The notes beneath the pieces were generated by a model. The model made no database searches. It saw only the letters and a list, made by a program, of their open reading frames with translations, and was not told where the DNA came from. A DNA stretch of 64,000 nt from Mycobacteroides franklinii (lineage in GTDB: Bacteria; Actinomycetota; Actinomycetes; Mycobacteriales; Mycobacteriaceae): NCBI RefSeq assembly GCF_002013895.1, contig NZ_MAFQ01000012.1:62001-126000 (forward strand). Direction: 5' to 3'. Position 1 is the stretch's first letter, and each line of letters opens with the position of its first letter. Positions 51,933 through 60,495 of the stretch are shown piece after piece. Position numbers and translations under genes: made by a program.

Positions 51933-53203
51933 TGTCGACCTCGCTGGAAAATCCATTGGTGGACATCGAGATACCCGGATCGGAACCCGGCCTCCGAGTA
52001 CGCCAGATACAGCTGCCACATTCGATAGAACGCGTCGTCGAATCCCAGCGCCAACACGCTCTCGCGCCGAGCCGCGAGCCGCTGACTCCATAACCGCAGC
52101 GTTTCGGCATAGTGCGGCCGCAGGGACATTGTCTCGATGGTCCGCAAATGCGTGTTATCAGTGGTCGTTTCGGTGATTGCCCGCACCGAGGGAAGTAGGC
52201 CGCCAGGGAAAATGTACTTCTGTATCCAGGTGTGGGTGTTGCGACTGGCCATCATCCGCTCATGGGGCATGGTGATGGTTTGAAGGGCCAGCCGGCCGCC
52301 TGGTCTAAGCAATCGGTCGATGGTTTGGAAGTACGTTGTCCAGAAATCGAACCCGACCGCTTCGAGCATCTCTACCGACACGATCGCGTCGTATTGGCCT
52401 TGAACGTCTCGATAATCGCACAGCTCTATCCGTACTCGGTCGGACAGCCCGGCAGCTCGCACCCGCCGCTGTGCCAGTTTCTGTTGCTCGCTCGACAACG
52501 TGACCGACCGCACGTGCGCCCCGCGCGCGGCGGCCGATAGGCACAATTGCCCCCAACCTGTACCGATCTCGAGAACTCGGGTGCCGGGGCCTACCTGTGC
52601 GTGGTCCAGCAAGCGATCGATCTTGCGGTGTTGGGCATCCACCAGCCTCTCTGCTGAGCTCGGGATGTGGTCGAACAGTGCACACGAGTACGTCAGCGTC
52701 TCGTCTAGAAACAGGGAGAAGAACTCGTTCGACAGGTCATAGTGATGCTCAACATTGCGCTGGGCCTGTGGTGGCTCGTTGCGCTGAGCGTGCGGGACGC
52801 GCGGCACGGCGAGATGCCGGAAGCGTTGCAAGATAGGGGGAATCAACTCCCCCATCGATGCTGCCCACGGGGTGAGAAAGTCGGCCAGATCGTCGCAGTC
52901 CCAGTCTCCATCCGTGTAGGCCTCGCCGAATCCAATCAAGCCGGAGCGACCCAGCCGTCGTGCCAGTGCCTTCGGCCGCCGAACTCTCATGGTGGGCAGG
53001 GACGCATCTGCTGCCCCCACAACGGACCCGTCCGGGTTCACCACCCGCACCGGGAGCCGCGCGGCCGCACGGCGCAGCAGCTTGTCAGCCACTACCGCTC
53101 GTGCCGTCGCAAGCGGCCCGGAAGGAACCGGCGCGATATCCGGCCCGTAGCGCGATCTGATATCGCGCACATCGGCAGTGGCGCCGTCGAGATGACCGTT
53201 CAC
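51929..53203 (-). CDS. ufaA1: UfaA1-type fatty-acid methyltransferase (cyclopropane synthase family)
   Basis: This 424-residue protein has the CFA-synthase architecture: an N-terminal helical lipid-binding domain, then VEHHYDLSNEFFSLFLDETLTYSCALF, SAM motif VLEIGTGWGQLCLSAAARG and the YIFPGGLLPS loop. Length and operon match UfaA1 (Rv0447c), which methylates oleate on phospholipid towards tuberculostearic acid. GTG at 53203 overlaps the DUF1365 stop by GTGA. The GTGWG in place of GCGWG is a minor change seen in UfaA1-type proteins. Confidence 0.9.
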   Translation of the reverse strand: MNGHLDGATADVRDIRSRYGPDIAPVPSGPLATARAVVADKLLRRAAARLPVRVVNPDGSVVGAADASLPTMRVRRPKALARRLGRSGLIGFGEAYTDGDWDCDDLADFLTPWAASMGELIPPILQRFRHLAVPRVPHAQRNEPPQAQRNVEHHYDLSNEFFSLFLDETLTYSCALFDHIPSSAERLVDAQHRKIDRLLDHAQVGPGTRVLEIGTGWGQLCLSAAARGAHVRSVTLSSEQQKLAQRRVRAAGLSDRVRIELCDYRDVQGQYDAIVSVEMLEAVGFDFWTTYFQTIDRLLRPGGRLALQTITMPHERMMASRNTHTWIQKYIFPGGLLPSVRAITETTTDNTHLRTIETMSLRPHYAETLRLWSQRLAARRESVLALGFDDAFYRMWQLYLAYSEAGFRSGYLDVHQWIFQRGRQ

Positions 53204-53937
53204 GCTATCCTTTCCCTCTCGTGTGCAGGTGTGCGCTCTACCACCGGTAGCCCTTTCAGCCACAGCCTGATCCCTTCTTTACGGATGGCCAGCGCACCCA
53301 TGAGTGGCGCCAGGGGCGCAACGGCCTGCAACCACAACAGTTCACCGACCCGGGCCCGGCGGCGGGTGCCGCGCACCGCGGCGAAGAACGGCAGATGTCC
53401 GCCTCGCCGCAACCAGACACTGATGTTCAATGTGTCGCCGGGACGCGTGGCTCGAACTCGGTATTGCCCGTCAACACCGTTGAATGGCGATACGTAAAGC
53501 TGTTTGTCCACTGTGGAATTGGTGGTCGGGGGCAGCAGGTATGCGTGCCGTCCGCCATAGGTGTTGTGGACCTCGGCAATGATGTGGGCGAGATTGCCGT
53601 GGCGGTCGTGGCACCAATACAGGCTGAGCGGGTTGAAAACGTGGCCCAATACCCGCGCCTGCAGCAGCGCGGTGACCACACCGCCGCCCAGTTCTACCCC
53701 GTGCGAGGCCAAGAATCGGTCCACCCGTTGGCGCAGCGTGTCGTCGACATCTCCCTGGAAATGGTCCCGTGCTTGGAAATTGGCGAAAGCGCGCAGGCCG
53801 AAGGGCAGGCGCGGCGGTCTGTCGATATCGATGTACCAGCAGTAGCCCCGATAGGCGAACCGGTGTGTCACCGGCGAACGCCGCACGTGGATGATCCGGG
53901 TGCGGTAGAGGCAGGGAACCATCGTCGCCGAATTCAT
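53200..53937 (-). CDS. DUF1365 protein (Rv0448c-like)
   Basis: This 245-residue protein matches DUF1365: YRTRIIHVRRSPVTHRFAYRGYCWYIDID at the start, LLQARVLGHVFNPLSLYWCHD in the middle and KQLYVSPFNGVDGQYRV later. The family almost always neighbours an FAD amine oxidase and a CFA-type methyltransferase; its reaction is unknown. ATG at 53937 overlaps the stop of the FAD gene by ATGA. Confidence 0.9.
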   Translation of the reverse strand: MNSATMVPCLYRTRIIHVRRSPVTHRFAYRGYCWYIDIDRPPRLPFGLRAFANFQARDHFQGDVDDTLRQRVDRFLASHGVELGGGVVTALLQARVLGHVFNPLSLYWCHDRHGNLAHIIAEVHNTYGGRHAYLLPPTTNSTVDKQLYVSPFNGVDGQYRVRATRPGDTLNISVWLRRGGHLPFFAAVRGTRRRARVGELLWLQAVAPLAPLMGALAIRKEGIRLWLKGLPVVERTPAHERERIA

Positions 53938-55256
53938 CGCGCCCCCACGCGATGCTCGCGCTTGTCGGCCGCACCAACCGGCCAGTCCCGGCCCAGTGCT
54001 TGTGCGGCGCGTAGGCCCGAGGCGGCACCGTCCTCATGGAAACCCCATCCGTGGTACGCACCGGCGAACGTGATGCGGCCATCGTTGAGGCTTGGCAGTC
54101 TGCGTTGGGCGGCAACAGATTGCGACGTATAGACCGGGTGCTGGTAGGTCATTTCGGCAAGCACCGTCCCGGGGTCTACCAGGTGCTCGCCGCCGAGGGT
54201 GACCAGAAGCCTGCGCGGGCCGGGCAATCTCATCAACCGGGTGATGTCATACGTCACCACGACGCTTTGGGCGCCGCCGCTGCACAGATAGTTCCACGAC
54301 GCACGGGCGTGTGGATATCGCGGCAACAGCGACTCATCGGTGTGTAGTTGCGCGGAATTGCTCACGTACCCAATGGCTCCCAGCACCGCACGCTCGGCAG
54401 CGGTGGGCTGTGCCAGCAGAGCCAGCGCCTGATCGGGATGCGTCGCGATCACGGCGGCATCGAACACCTTCGGCGGGTGACCCGCCGCCGTGACCACAAC
54501 GCCCTCAGGAATCCTTCTGACCTGGGCGACAGGGGAGCCGGTGAACGCCTCGTACAGGCCGCGCACCACGGCATCGACATAGGTGCGCGAACCCCCGGTG
54601 ACTGTTTTCCACTGCGGCGACCCGAATACCGACAGCATGCCGTGATGGTCCAGGAACCTGAACAGGTATTGCGCCGGGTACGCCATAGCCTGCCCGGGCG
54701 GGCACGACCACACGGCGGCCACCAGTGGTGTCAGGAAGCGGCCGAGGAAGAACTGTGAGAAACCCAGCTGCCGAACAAAATCCCCGAGACTCAGAGCCTT
54801 GTCGTCTGCCTCCGGGGCAGCCAGCAATCGGCGGGCGTGGCGATGAAACCGCTTGATCTCTGCCAGCATCCACAGATAGCGAGGATTCGCTGTCGCGGGC
54901 GAAGCAAAGAGGCCGCGCACGCCCTTGGCACCGGCGTATTCCAGCCCGGTGCTGTCATCGCGCACCGACATCGACATATCTGTGTCGGCGGTGGCGATAC
55001 CGAGTTCATCGAACAATCGGCACAGTGTGGGGTAGGTCCGGTCGTTGTGCACCAAGAACGCGGTGTCGACGGCAGTGGGCACACCGTGGCCTGCATCGAC
55101 GAACTGCGTGTGAGCGTGGCCCCCGAAACGCCCATCAGCCTCGTACAACGAGATCCGATCGTAGGCGGAGAGCACATGAGCTGCGGTTAATCCGGCCACC
55201 CCACTGCCGATGACGGCGACGGACCGTGACCCGCCGGGGCCAGATATTGCACTCAC
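53934..55256 (-). CDS. FAD-dependent amine-oxidase-family protein (Rv0449c-like)
   Basis: This 440-residue flavoprotein has VAVIGSGVAGLTAAHVLSAY (ADP-binding loop, residue 13 on), the following YEADGRFGGHAHT and the C-terminal ITFAGAYHGWGFHEDGAASGLRAA. It belongs to the COG2907 group found with DUF1365 and CFA synthases; a lipid desaturase or oxidase role is proposed. GTG at 55256 is chosen because the SigK-type promoter at 55264-55290 would start the mRNA right there (leaderless). It heads the six-gene operon. Confidence 0.9.
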   Translation of the reverse strand: MSAISGPGGSRSVAVIGSGVAGLTAAHVLSAYDRISLYEADGRFGGHAHTQFVDAGHGVPTAVDTAFLVHNDRTYPTLCRLFDELGIATADTDMSMSVRDDSTGLEYAGAKGVRGLFASPATANPRYLWMLAEIKRFHRHARRLLAAPEADDKALSLGDFVRQLGFSQFFLGRFLTPLVAAVWSCPPGQAMAYPAQYLFRFLDHHGMLSVFGSPQWKTVTGGSRTYVDAVVRGLYEAFTGSPVAQVRRIPEGVVVTAAGHPPKVFDAAVIATHPDQALALLAQPTAAERAVLGAIGYVSNSAQLHTDESLLPRYPHARASWNYLCSGGAQSVVVTYDITRLMRLPGPRRLLVTLGGEHLVDPGTVLAEMTYQHPVYTSQSVAAQRRLPSLNDGRITFAGAYHGWGFHEDGAASGLRAAQALGRDWPVGAADKREHRVGAR

Positions 55257-55263
55257 ATCCCGT

Positions 55264-55290
55264 ATTCGGAGTAAACCTGCCCGCGGATGG
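55264..55290 (-). promoter_or_regulatory. SigK-type promoter for the leftward operon
   Basis: On the minus strand CCATCC (55290-55285) and CCGAAT (55269-55264) are separated by 15 bases. These match the mycobacterial SigK -35 and -10 consensus as remembered. Transcription would begin near 55257, adjacent to the GTG at 55256, so the first mRNA would be leaderless. Confidence 0.85.
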
Positions 55291-55347
55291 GTATTGCCTT
55301 TATCGGGCGGCGGCTCGGCGCGGGCTCGGCCTTTTTGTGCAACCGAC

Positions 55348-55374
55348 CCATCCGGATGACGTTCGGCACCGAAT
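55348..55374 (+). promoter_or_regulatory. SigK-type promoter for the rightward operon
   Basis: On the plus strand CCATCC (55348-55353) and CCGAAT (55369-55374) are separated by 15 bases, identical in hexamers and spacing to the divergent promoter. Transcription should start near 55381, about 106 bases before the ATG of the methyltransferase at 55488, leaving a leader of about 100 bases. Confidence 0.85.
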
Positions 55375-55487
55375 GACAACAGAGCCGCACGCACATGCCC
55401 CCTGGAGCGCGGCCCGTCCCGTGCGCCCGCAGAAGGAGGGCCGGCAGGTAGACGTTTCCCGTTCCGCCCACGAAAGGTTCCGTCCAG

Positions 55488-56381
55488 ATGCCAGAATCAC
55501 CGCGGCTTCGCCCGCACTTCGCCGATGTTCAGGCCCATTACGACCTATCGGATGACTTTTTCCGCCTTTTTCTTGACCCGACCCAGACATACAGCTGCGC
55601 CTACTTCGAGCGCGCCGATATGACTCTCGAGGAAGCCCAACTTGCCAAGATCGACTTGGCGTTGGGCAAGCTGCACCTGGAGCCTGGGATGACGCTGCTG
55701 GATGTGGGGTGTGGTTGGGGCGCCACGCTCAATCGTGCTTTGGAAAAGTACGACGTCAACGTCATCGGGTTGACTCTGAGTAAGAATCAGAAGGCACACG
55801 TCGAAAAGCTTTTGGCGGCATCGGCGAGCACCCGGTCAAAGAGCGTCCAGCTGCACGGGTGGGAGGAGTTCGACGGCAAGGTCGATCGGATCGTATCGAT
55901 CGGCGCGTTCGAACATTTCGGCTTTGACCGCTACGACGACTTTTTCACGTTCGCCTACAACGCCCTACCCGATGACGGCGTCATGCTGCTGCATACCATC
56001 ACCGGATTGCACCCCAACGAGATCATCGCCAAGGGCCTGCCGCTGAGCTTCGAACTGGCGCGTTTCATCAAATTCATGGTCACCGAGATCTTCCCCGGTG
56101 GGCGGTTGCCCTCCATCGAGATGGTGCGAGAGCATGCCGAGCGGGCGGGCTTCAGCTGTACGCGCGTACACCAACTGCAGCCGCACTACGCCAAGACCCT
56201 GGACCTGTGGGCGGCAGCACTCGAGGAACACAAAGACGAGGCCATCGCCATCCAGGACGAGGTTGTGTACGAGCGTTACATGAAGTACCTCACCGGATGT
56301 GCGAACTACTTCCGCATCGGCTACATCGACGTCGCCCAATTCACCCTCCCGAAGCTGCACATCCCATATCTCGAGAAGTAG
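55488..56381 (+). CDS. Cyclopropane/mycolic acid methyltransferase family protein (UmaA/PcaA-like)
   Basis: This 297-residue protein has VQAHYDLSDDFFRLFLDPTQTYSCAYFERADMTLEEAQ, SAM loop LLDVGCGWGATLNRALEKY, IGAFEHFGFDRYDDFF and FIKFMVTEIFPGGRLPS, the pattern of mycolic-acid methyltransferases CmaA/PcaA/UmaA. It lacks the long N-terminal domain of the UfaA1-type enzyme nearby. It modifies double bonds of meromycolate or fatty acyl chains by cyclopropanation or methylation. AAAGG precedes the ATG. It heads the rightward SigK-promoter operon. Confidence 0.9.
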   Translation: MPESPRLRPHFADVQAHYDLSDDFFRLFLDPTQTYSCAYFERADMTLEEAQLAKIDLALGKLHLEPGMTLLDVGCGWGATLNRALEKYDVNVIGLTLSKNQKAHVEKLLAASASTRSKSVQLHGWEEFDGKVDRIVSIGAFEHFGFDRYDDFFTFAYNALPDDGVMLLHTITGLHPNEIIAKGLPLSFELARFIKFMVTEIFPGGRLPSIEMVREHAERAGFSCTRVHQLQPHYAKTLDLWAAALEEHKDEAIAIQDEVVYERYMKYLTGCANYFRIGYIDVAQFTLPKLHIPYLEK

Positions 56382-56404
56382 CGATTGTCGAAAGGAGAAG
56401 GAAA

Positions 56405-57052
56405 TTGAGCGCCATCGTGCCACTGTGGACCCTAGGGGCCGAACTACTCAAAGCGGCGGGCAATATCTTCGGAATCCGTTCGGGCACCGAAGAACCGCGA
56501 TACTCGTCACGGCCTCTGACCGCTTCGGTGCAGATCAGGCAGTACAGCAGCCGAATCGCGGCAGAAACCACCGTCTTGGCCGATGACGACAGGGCCCGTA
56601 GCGAAGGTTTTCGCCGCCTTGCAGGTTACATTTTCGGCAAGAACCACCGACAGGCCAAGATCGCCATGACCGCACCGGTAGCCCAACAAAACGACACCAT
56701 CGCCATGACGGCCCCGGTGGGCCAACTGTCAAGTGCTACTGGCGGTTCAACAATCCGTTTTTACATGCCGACGAAATGGACGCTGGCAAGCCTGCCCACG
56801 CCCGGCGATGAGAGCATCCGGCTCACCGAAGTGCCCGCCGAGACGCTCGCGGTGCTGCGCTTCAGCGGTGACCGATCGGCGCCCACTGTCGCCAGACGAA
56901 CCGACGAGTTACTTAATACCCTGCGTGACAACAATATAAAGACCGCGGGTGATCCCCAAGCCTGGTTCTACGACCCGCCGTGGACACTCTCGTGCGCTCG
57001 ACGCAACGAGATTGCGATTCCCATCCACGCACGGGGTGACGACGCCTTCTGA
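56405..57052 (+). CDS. SOUL-family haem-binding protein
   Basis: This 215-residue protein starts with TTG at 56405, with AAAGGAG just upstream; no ATG or GTG fits. EEPRYSSRPLTASVQIRQYSSRIAAETTV, FRRLAGYIFGKNHRQAKIAMTAPV and TIRFYMPTKWT are the SOUL/HBP motifs. These proteins bind haem or other tetrapyrroles. It has a hydrophobic N-terminal stretch (about 2-18) that may anchor it. It lies 23 bases after the methyltransferase gene. Confidence 0.85.
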   Translation: MSAIVPLWTLGAELLKAAGNIFGIRSGTEEPRYSSRPLTASVQIRQYSSRIAAETTVLADDDRARSEGFRRLAGYIFGKNHRQAKIAMTAPVAQQNDTIAMTAPVGQLSSATGGSTIRFYMPTKWTLASLPTPGDESIRLTEVPAETLAVLRFSGDRSAPTVARRTDELLNTLRDNNIKTAGDPQAWFYDPPWTLSCARRNEIAIPIHARGDDAF

Positions 57053-57102
57053 GGGACCACGCAGAGGACGGTGGAACTAGACTTCCCGATGATCGGAGAC
57101 TT

Positions 57103-58461
57103 ATGGGTATCAGTGGTTCGGTGATTGTCGACGCGCCCGTCGAGGACGTGTTCGCCTGGTACTCCAGGCCGGGTGCGTTCCATCGCTTGGCGGCACCGTG
57201 GGCGCCGGTCGAGTTGCGTACCGAAGCCGCCTCGCTGCGCGACGGGACTGCGGTACTGGATTTACCGGGAGGCTTGCGCTGGGTCGCCCGGCACGATCAG
57301 GAAGCGTTCCTGCCCGGCCGACGATTCATCGACGAAGGGGTCGCGACGGGATTGCGGTCGGCGGTCAGTGGCGTGTTGCCCTGGCGGCATATTCACGAGT
57401 TCGAGCCCGTCGGCGACAGCAGCACTCGGGTACGCGACACGATCGAAACTCCTGTTCCAGGGCGGCTTCTCGCCGAACTCATCGCATATCGACACCGGCA
57501 ACTCACCGGGGATCTGGCCGCGCACCGCAGAGCAGCCGACCATGGAATGAATGCGTCGACAGTGGCCATCACCGGGGCATCGGGCCTGGTGGGTACCGCT
57601 CTTGCCGCGTTCCTGAGCACGGGTGGGCACCACGTAATCCGCCTGGTCCGCGGAAAACCCAAGAACCGCACCGACCGCAACTGGAAACCCGATGATCCGG
57701 ACCCGGCCGCACTGGAGGGTGTCGATGCCATAATCCATCTGGCGGGTGCCACCATCGCCGGACGCTTCACCCCACGGCACAAAGAACTCATCGCATCGAG
57801 CCGAATCGAGCCCACTCGCCTCCTTTCCCGAGCCGCCGCATCCGCAGGTGTCGGCACCTTCGTCAGCGCCTCAGCGGTCGGGTACTACGGGAAGAACCGA
57901 GGCGATGAAACCCTCACCGAGACAAGCCCTCCCCCGCCGACAGCCGACTTCCTTTCCGACGTGGTCGCTCGCTGGGAGCAGGCAGCGTTAACAGGCGAGA
58001 GCGCCGGGACCCGTGTTGTCACCGTCCGCACCGGCATCGTTCAGTCGCCACGCGGCGGAACCCTCAAGCTCCTGCTCCCGCTTTTCCGGGCCGGTCTGGG
58101 CGGGCGACTGGGCTCCGGCACCCAGTGGTTGCCCTGGATTGGCGTCGACGACTTGGTAGACATCTATCACCGATGCCTGTGGGACCTTTCACTATCAGGC
58201 CCGGTTAACGCCGTGGCCCCCGGCGTGGTTCGCAACATCGACTACACACGCGCACTGGCCCAGGCAGTCCACCGCCCAGCGTTCTTACCAGTGCCCGCCT
58301 TCGGCCCGGCGCTGCTACTCGGACGCGAGGGGGCCGAAGAACTCGCGATGGCAAATCAGTGCGTTTCTCCTGCAACACTATTGGACCGCCAGCATGTTTT
58401 CCGCACTCCCAGTATCGGCCCCGCCTTGGGACATCTCTTGGGAAGCCATATCCCCTCGTGA
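57103..58461 (+). CDS. SRPBCC-TIGR01777 epimerase fusion
   Basis: This 452-residue protein has an N-terminal SRPBCC domain (about 1-140: VIVDAPVEDVFAWYSRPGAFHRLA) fused to a TIGR01777-type NAD(P)-binding epimerase (from about 150: VAITGASGLVGTALAAFL; IIHLAGATIAGRFT; SASAVGYYG) and a C-terminal DUF1731 region. The plan is common in actinobacteria. Its stop overlaps the photolyase start by GTGA. The substrate is unknown; the family often accompanies DUF1365-type lipid clusters. Confidence 0.88.
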   Translation: MGISGSVIVDAPVEDVFAWYSRPGAFHRLAAPWAPVELRTEAASLRDGTAVLDLPGGLRWVARHDQEAFLPGRRFIDEGVATGLRSAVSGVLPWRHIHEFEPVGDSSTRVRDTIETPVPGRLLAELIAYRHRQLTGDLAAHRRAADHGMNASTVAITGASGLVGTALAAFLSTGGHHVIRLVRGKPKNRTDRNWKPDDPDPAALEGVDAIIHLAGATIAGRFTPRHKELIASSRIEPTRLLSRAAASAGVGTFVSASAVGYYGKNRGDETLTETSPPPPTADFLSDVVARWEQAALTGESAGTRVVTVRTGIVQSPRGGTLKLLLPLFRAGLGGRLGSGTQWLPWIGVDDLVDIYHRCLWDLSLSGPVNAVAPGVVRNIDYTRALAQAVHRPAFLPVPAFGPALLLGREGAEELAMANQCVSPATLLDRQHVFRTPSIGPALGHLLGSHIPS

Positions 58462-59825
58462 CTGTTATCTGGTGGGTCCGCCGCGATGTGCGGTTGGCCG
58501 ACAATCCCGCGCTCCGGGCTGCCGCCGCGAGTGGTGATGTACTTGCCGTCTTTGTCCTAGACCCGCAGTTGCTTCGCAGCGCAGCCCGACCGCGAGATGC
58601 GTGGCTTGCCGCCAACGTTCTTGACCTTGACCAACAACTCGATGGTCGGCTCTGCCTCTGTTCCGGTGCGCCGGAACAGGTCCTGGTTGAGCTGGCTGAA
58701 CGTGTCGGTGCTACTGAAGTGCACGTGGCCCGGGAGACGACCCCCTTCGGCAGGCGCCGGGACACGTTGGTGTCGGCCGCGCTGGCCAAAATCGGTGTGG
58801 ACTGGATCGAGACGGGCTCACCCTACGCAGTGACGCCGGGCCGAATCACCAAATCAGACGGGACTGCGTATCGGGTGTTCACCGCATTCGAACGCGCCTG
58901 GCGTGAGCACCACTGGCCGCGCCCCGCCCAGCTGAAATCCAGCCCTTCCTGGACGAAGCCTCCCCGGTCCGCACGATCAGGCCCCGCCAGGTCGTTACTT
59001 GCCGAACTCACCCAAAGCTGCAGCATCACTTTGCCTCCCGCGGGTGAGGGTGCGGCCCGCATGCGGTGGGAACACTTCCTCACGCACGACCTCACTGGGT
59101 ACGCCGTAGGTCGTGACCGCGCCGACGTCGACGCCACATCCAGGGTCTCGCCCTACCTCAAAGTCGGGGCGATCCACCCCCGCACACTGCTCGCCGACCT
59201 AGCATCCATCGCGGGCCAAGACGCCGCCAAGTTCGCCTCGGAGCTAGCCTGGCGAGATTTCTATGCCGACGTGCTCTACCACCAACCACACTCCGCGCAC
59301 GCCGACCTGACCGATGCACTAGCGCATTTGACCTATACCAAGCCCGGCGAGGGCTTCACGGCCTGGCAACGCGGAGAAACCGGATACCCGTTGGTTGACG
59401 CCGGTATGCGGCAACTACTTGCCGAAGGTTGGATGCATAACCGAGTACGAATGGTCACCGCGAGCTTCCTTACCAAGGATCTCCATATCTGGTGGCCGCA
59501 CGGCGCCAAGCACTTCATGAACCACCTCATCGATGCCGACAGCGCATCCAATACCCACGGCTGGCAATGGGTTGCAGGAACGGGCACTGATGCAGCGCCG
59601 TACTTCCGGGTCTTTAATCCGACGGCTCAGGCACAAAAGTTCGACCCGAACGGCGATTACATACGCAAATACATCCCGGAACTACAGCACCTGCCCGGCG
59701 CCTCGGCCATCGCACCCTGGAAGCACCCCGACGGCCATGCGCGCGGGTACCCGCCACCCATCCTCGATCACGCAGAGGAGAGGAACATCGCACTGCACCG
59801 GTACCGCTCCAGGCAAGACCACTAG
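58458..59825 (+). CDS. phr: DNA photolyase, class I cryptochrome/photolyase family
   Basis: This 455-residue protein has the N-terminal antenna domain (VIWWVRRDVRLADNPALRAA) and the FAD domain motifs LAWRDFYADVLYH, GYPLVDAGMRQLLAEGWMHNRVRMVTASFLTKDL and WQWVAGTGTDAAPYFRVFNP. It repairs UV-induced pyrimidine dimers with light. GTG at 58458 overlaps the epimerase stop by four bases, which decides the start. Its placement in the probable SigK unit suggests light-linked expression. The end overlaps TspO by 4 bases. Confidence 0.92.
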   Translation: MTVIWWVRRDVRLADNPALRAAAASGDVLAVFVLDPQLLRSAARPRDAWLAANVLDLDQQLDGRLCLCSGAPEQVLVELAERVGATEVHVARETTPFGRRRDTLVSAALAKIGVDWIETGSPYAVTPGRITKSDGTAYRVFTAFERAWREHHWPRPAQLKSSPSWTKPPRSARSGPARSLLAELTQSCSITLPPAGEGAARMRWEHFLTHDLTGYAVGRDRADVDATSRVSPYLKVGAIHPRTLLADLASIAGQDAAKFASELAWRDFYADVLYHQPHSAHADLTDALAHLTYTKPGEGFTAWQRGETGYPLVDAGMRQLLAEGWMHNRVRMVTASFLTKDLHIWWPHGAKHFMNHLIDADSASNTHGWQWVAGTGTDAAPYFRVFNPTAQAQKFDPNGDYIRKYIPELQHLPGASAIAPWKHPDGHARGYPPPILDHAEERNIALHRYRSRQDH

Positions 59826-60316
59826 CTATTCAGCTGCCACACCGAGAAATTCAGCACCGCCGCGAACGTCGACCATGCTAAGTAGGGAAGCAACAAGGTG
59901 GCGGCCCAACGGCTTCGGTGCCAGAACAGCATCACCGTTGCGGCAATGAATCCCCACAGCACGAGAATCTCGATGAATGCCACTCCCCGCCATCCAAGCC
60001 CAAAGAACAGCGGCGTCCACGCCATGTTCAGGACGAGTTGTATGCCGTACACGATTAGCGGCACACGATTTTCCCGTGACGGCTCTGATCGCCATACCAA
60101 CCACGCCGATATCGCCATCGCTACGTACAGCACTGTCCACATGGGGCCAAATAGTGAAGCCGGTGGGGCCCATCCGGGTTGTTGCAGGCGTCCATAAGTG
60201 TCCGCAGCGCGCGCCGCAGCAGCACCGCCGACTCCCGCAGCGATGGTCACCGCAATGACAGACACGGCAAGCCCAGCCCATTCCCTGGGCCAGCGGCGCG
60301 AAACCCCTTGAGTCAT
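59822..60316 (-). CDS. tspO: TspO/MBR tryptophan-rich sensory protein
   Basis: This 164-residue protein has five transmembrane helices and the TspO signature: GRLQQPGWAPPASLFGPMWTVLYVAMAISAWLVW and LVLNMAWTPLFFGLGWRG. TspO binds porphyrins and affects tetrapyrrole handling under light or oxygen stress. ATG at 60316 is preferred because a TACTAT element sits at 60323-60328 on the same strand, predicting a leaderless mRNA; ATG at 60343 is the alternative. It converges on the photolyase gene with a 4-base overlap. Confidence 0.9.
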   Translation of the reverse strand: MTQGVSRRWPREWAGLAVSVIAVTIAAGVGGAAAARAADTYGRLQQPGWAPPASLFGPMWTVLYVAMAISAWLVWRSEPSRENRVPLIVYGIQLVLNMAWTPLFFGLGWRGVAFIEILVLWGFIAATVMLFWHRSRWAATLLLPYLAWSTFAAVLNFSVWQLNS

Positions 60317-60322
60317 AACGCC

Positions 60323-60328
60323 ATAGTA
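60323..60328 (-). promoter_or_regulatory. -10 element for leaderless tspO transcript
   Basis: TACTAT on the minus strand lies 7 bases before the ATG at 60316, so transcription would begin at or next to that start codon. No SigK-type hexamers are seen upstream of tspO, suggesting a different sigma factor. Confidence 0.45.
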
Positions 60329-60495
60329 AACAGAATTTCGCACGTCGGCGACGCTCTACCCAGATCTCGATTCACTACGCGGGCATTGCCGAAAGTGGGC
60401 GAGAGCAGGGTAGCCGTATAGGACTATCAATTCCTGGCTGAGGCAATCACGTTCTCAGGGCACGGCCAGTGGGCAATCGGCCGGATTTGGTCTTC

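Noticed and set aside
57053..57102. A third SigK promoter before the epimerase gene
   Set aside because: Neither CCATCC nor CCGAAT occurs at suitable spacing in this 50-base gap; the gene is more likely transcribed from 55348-55374.
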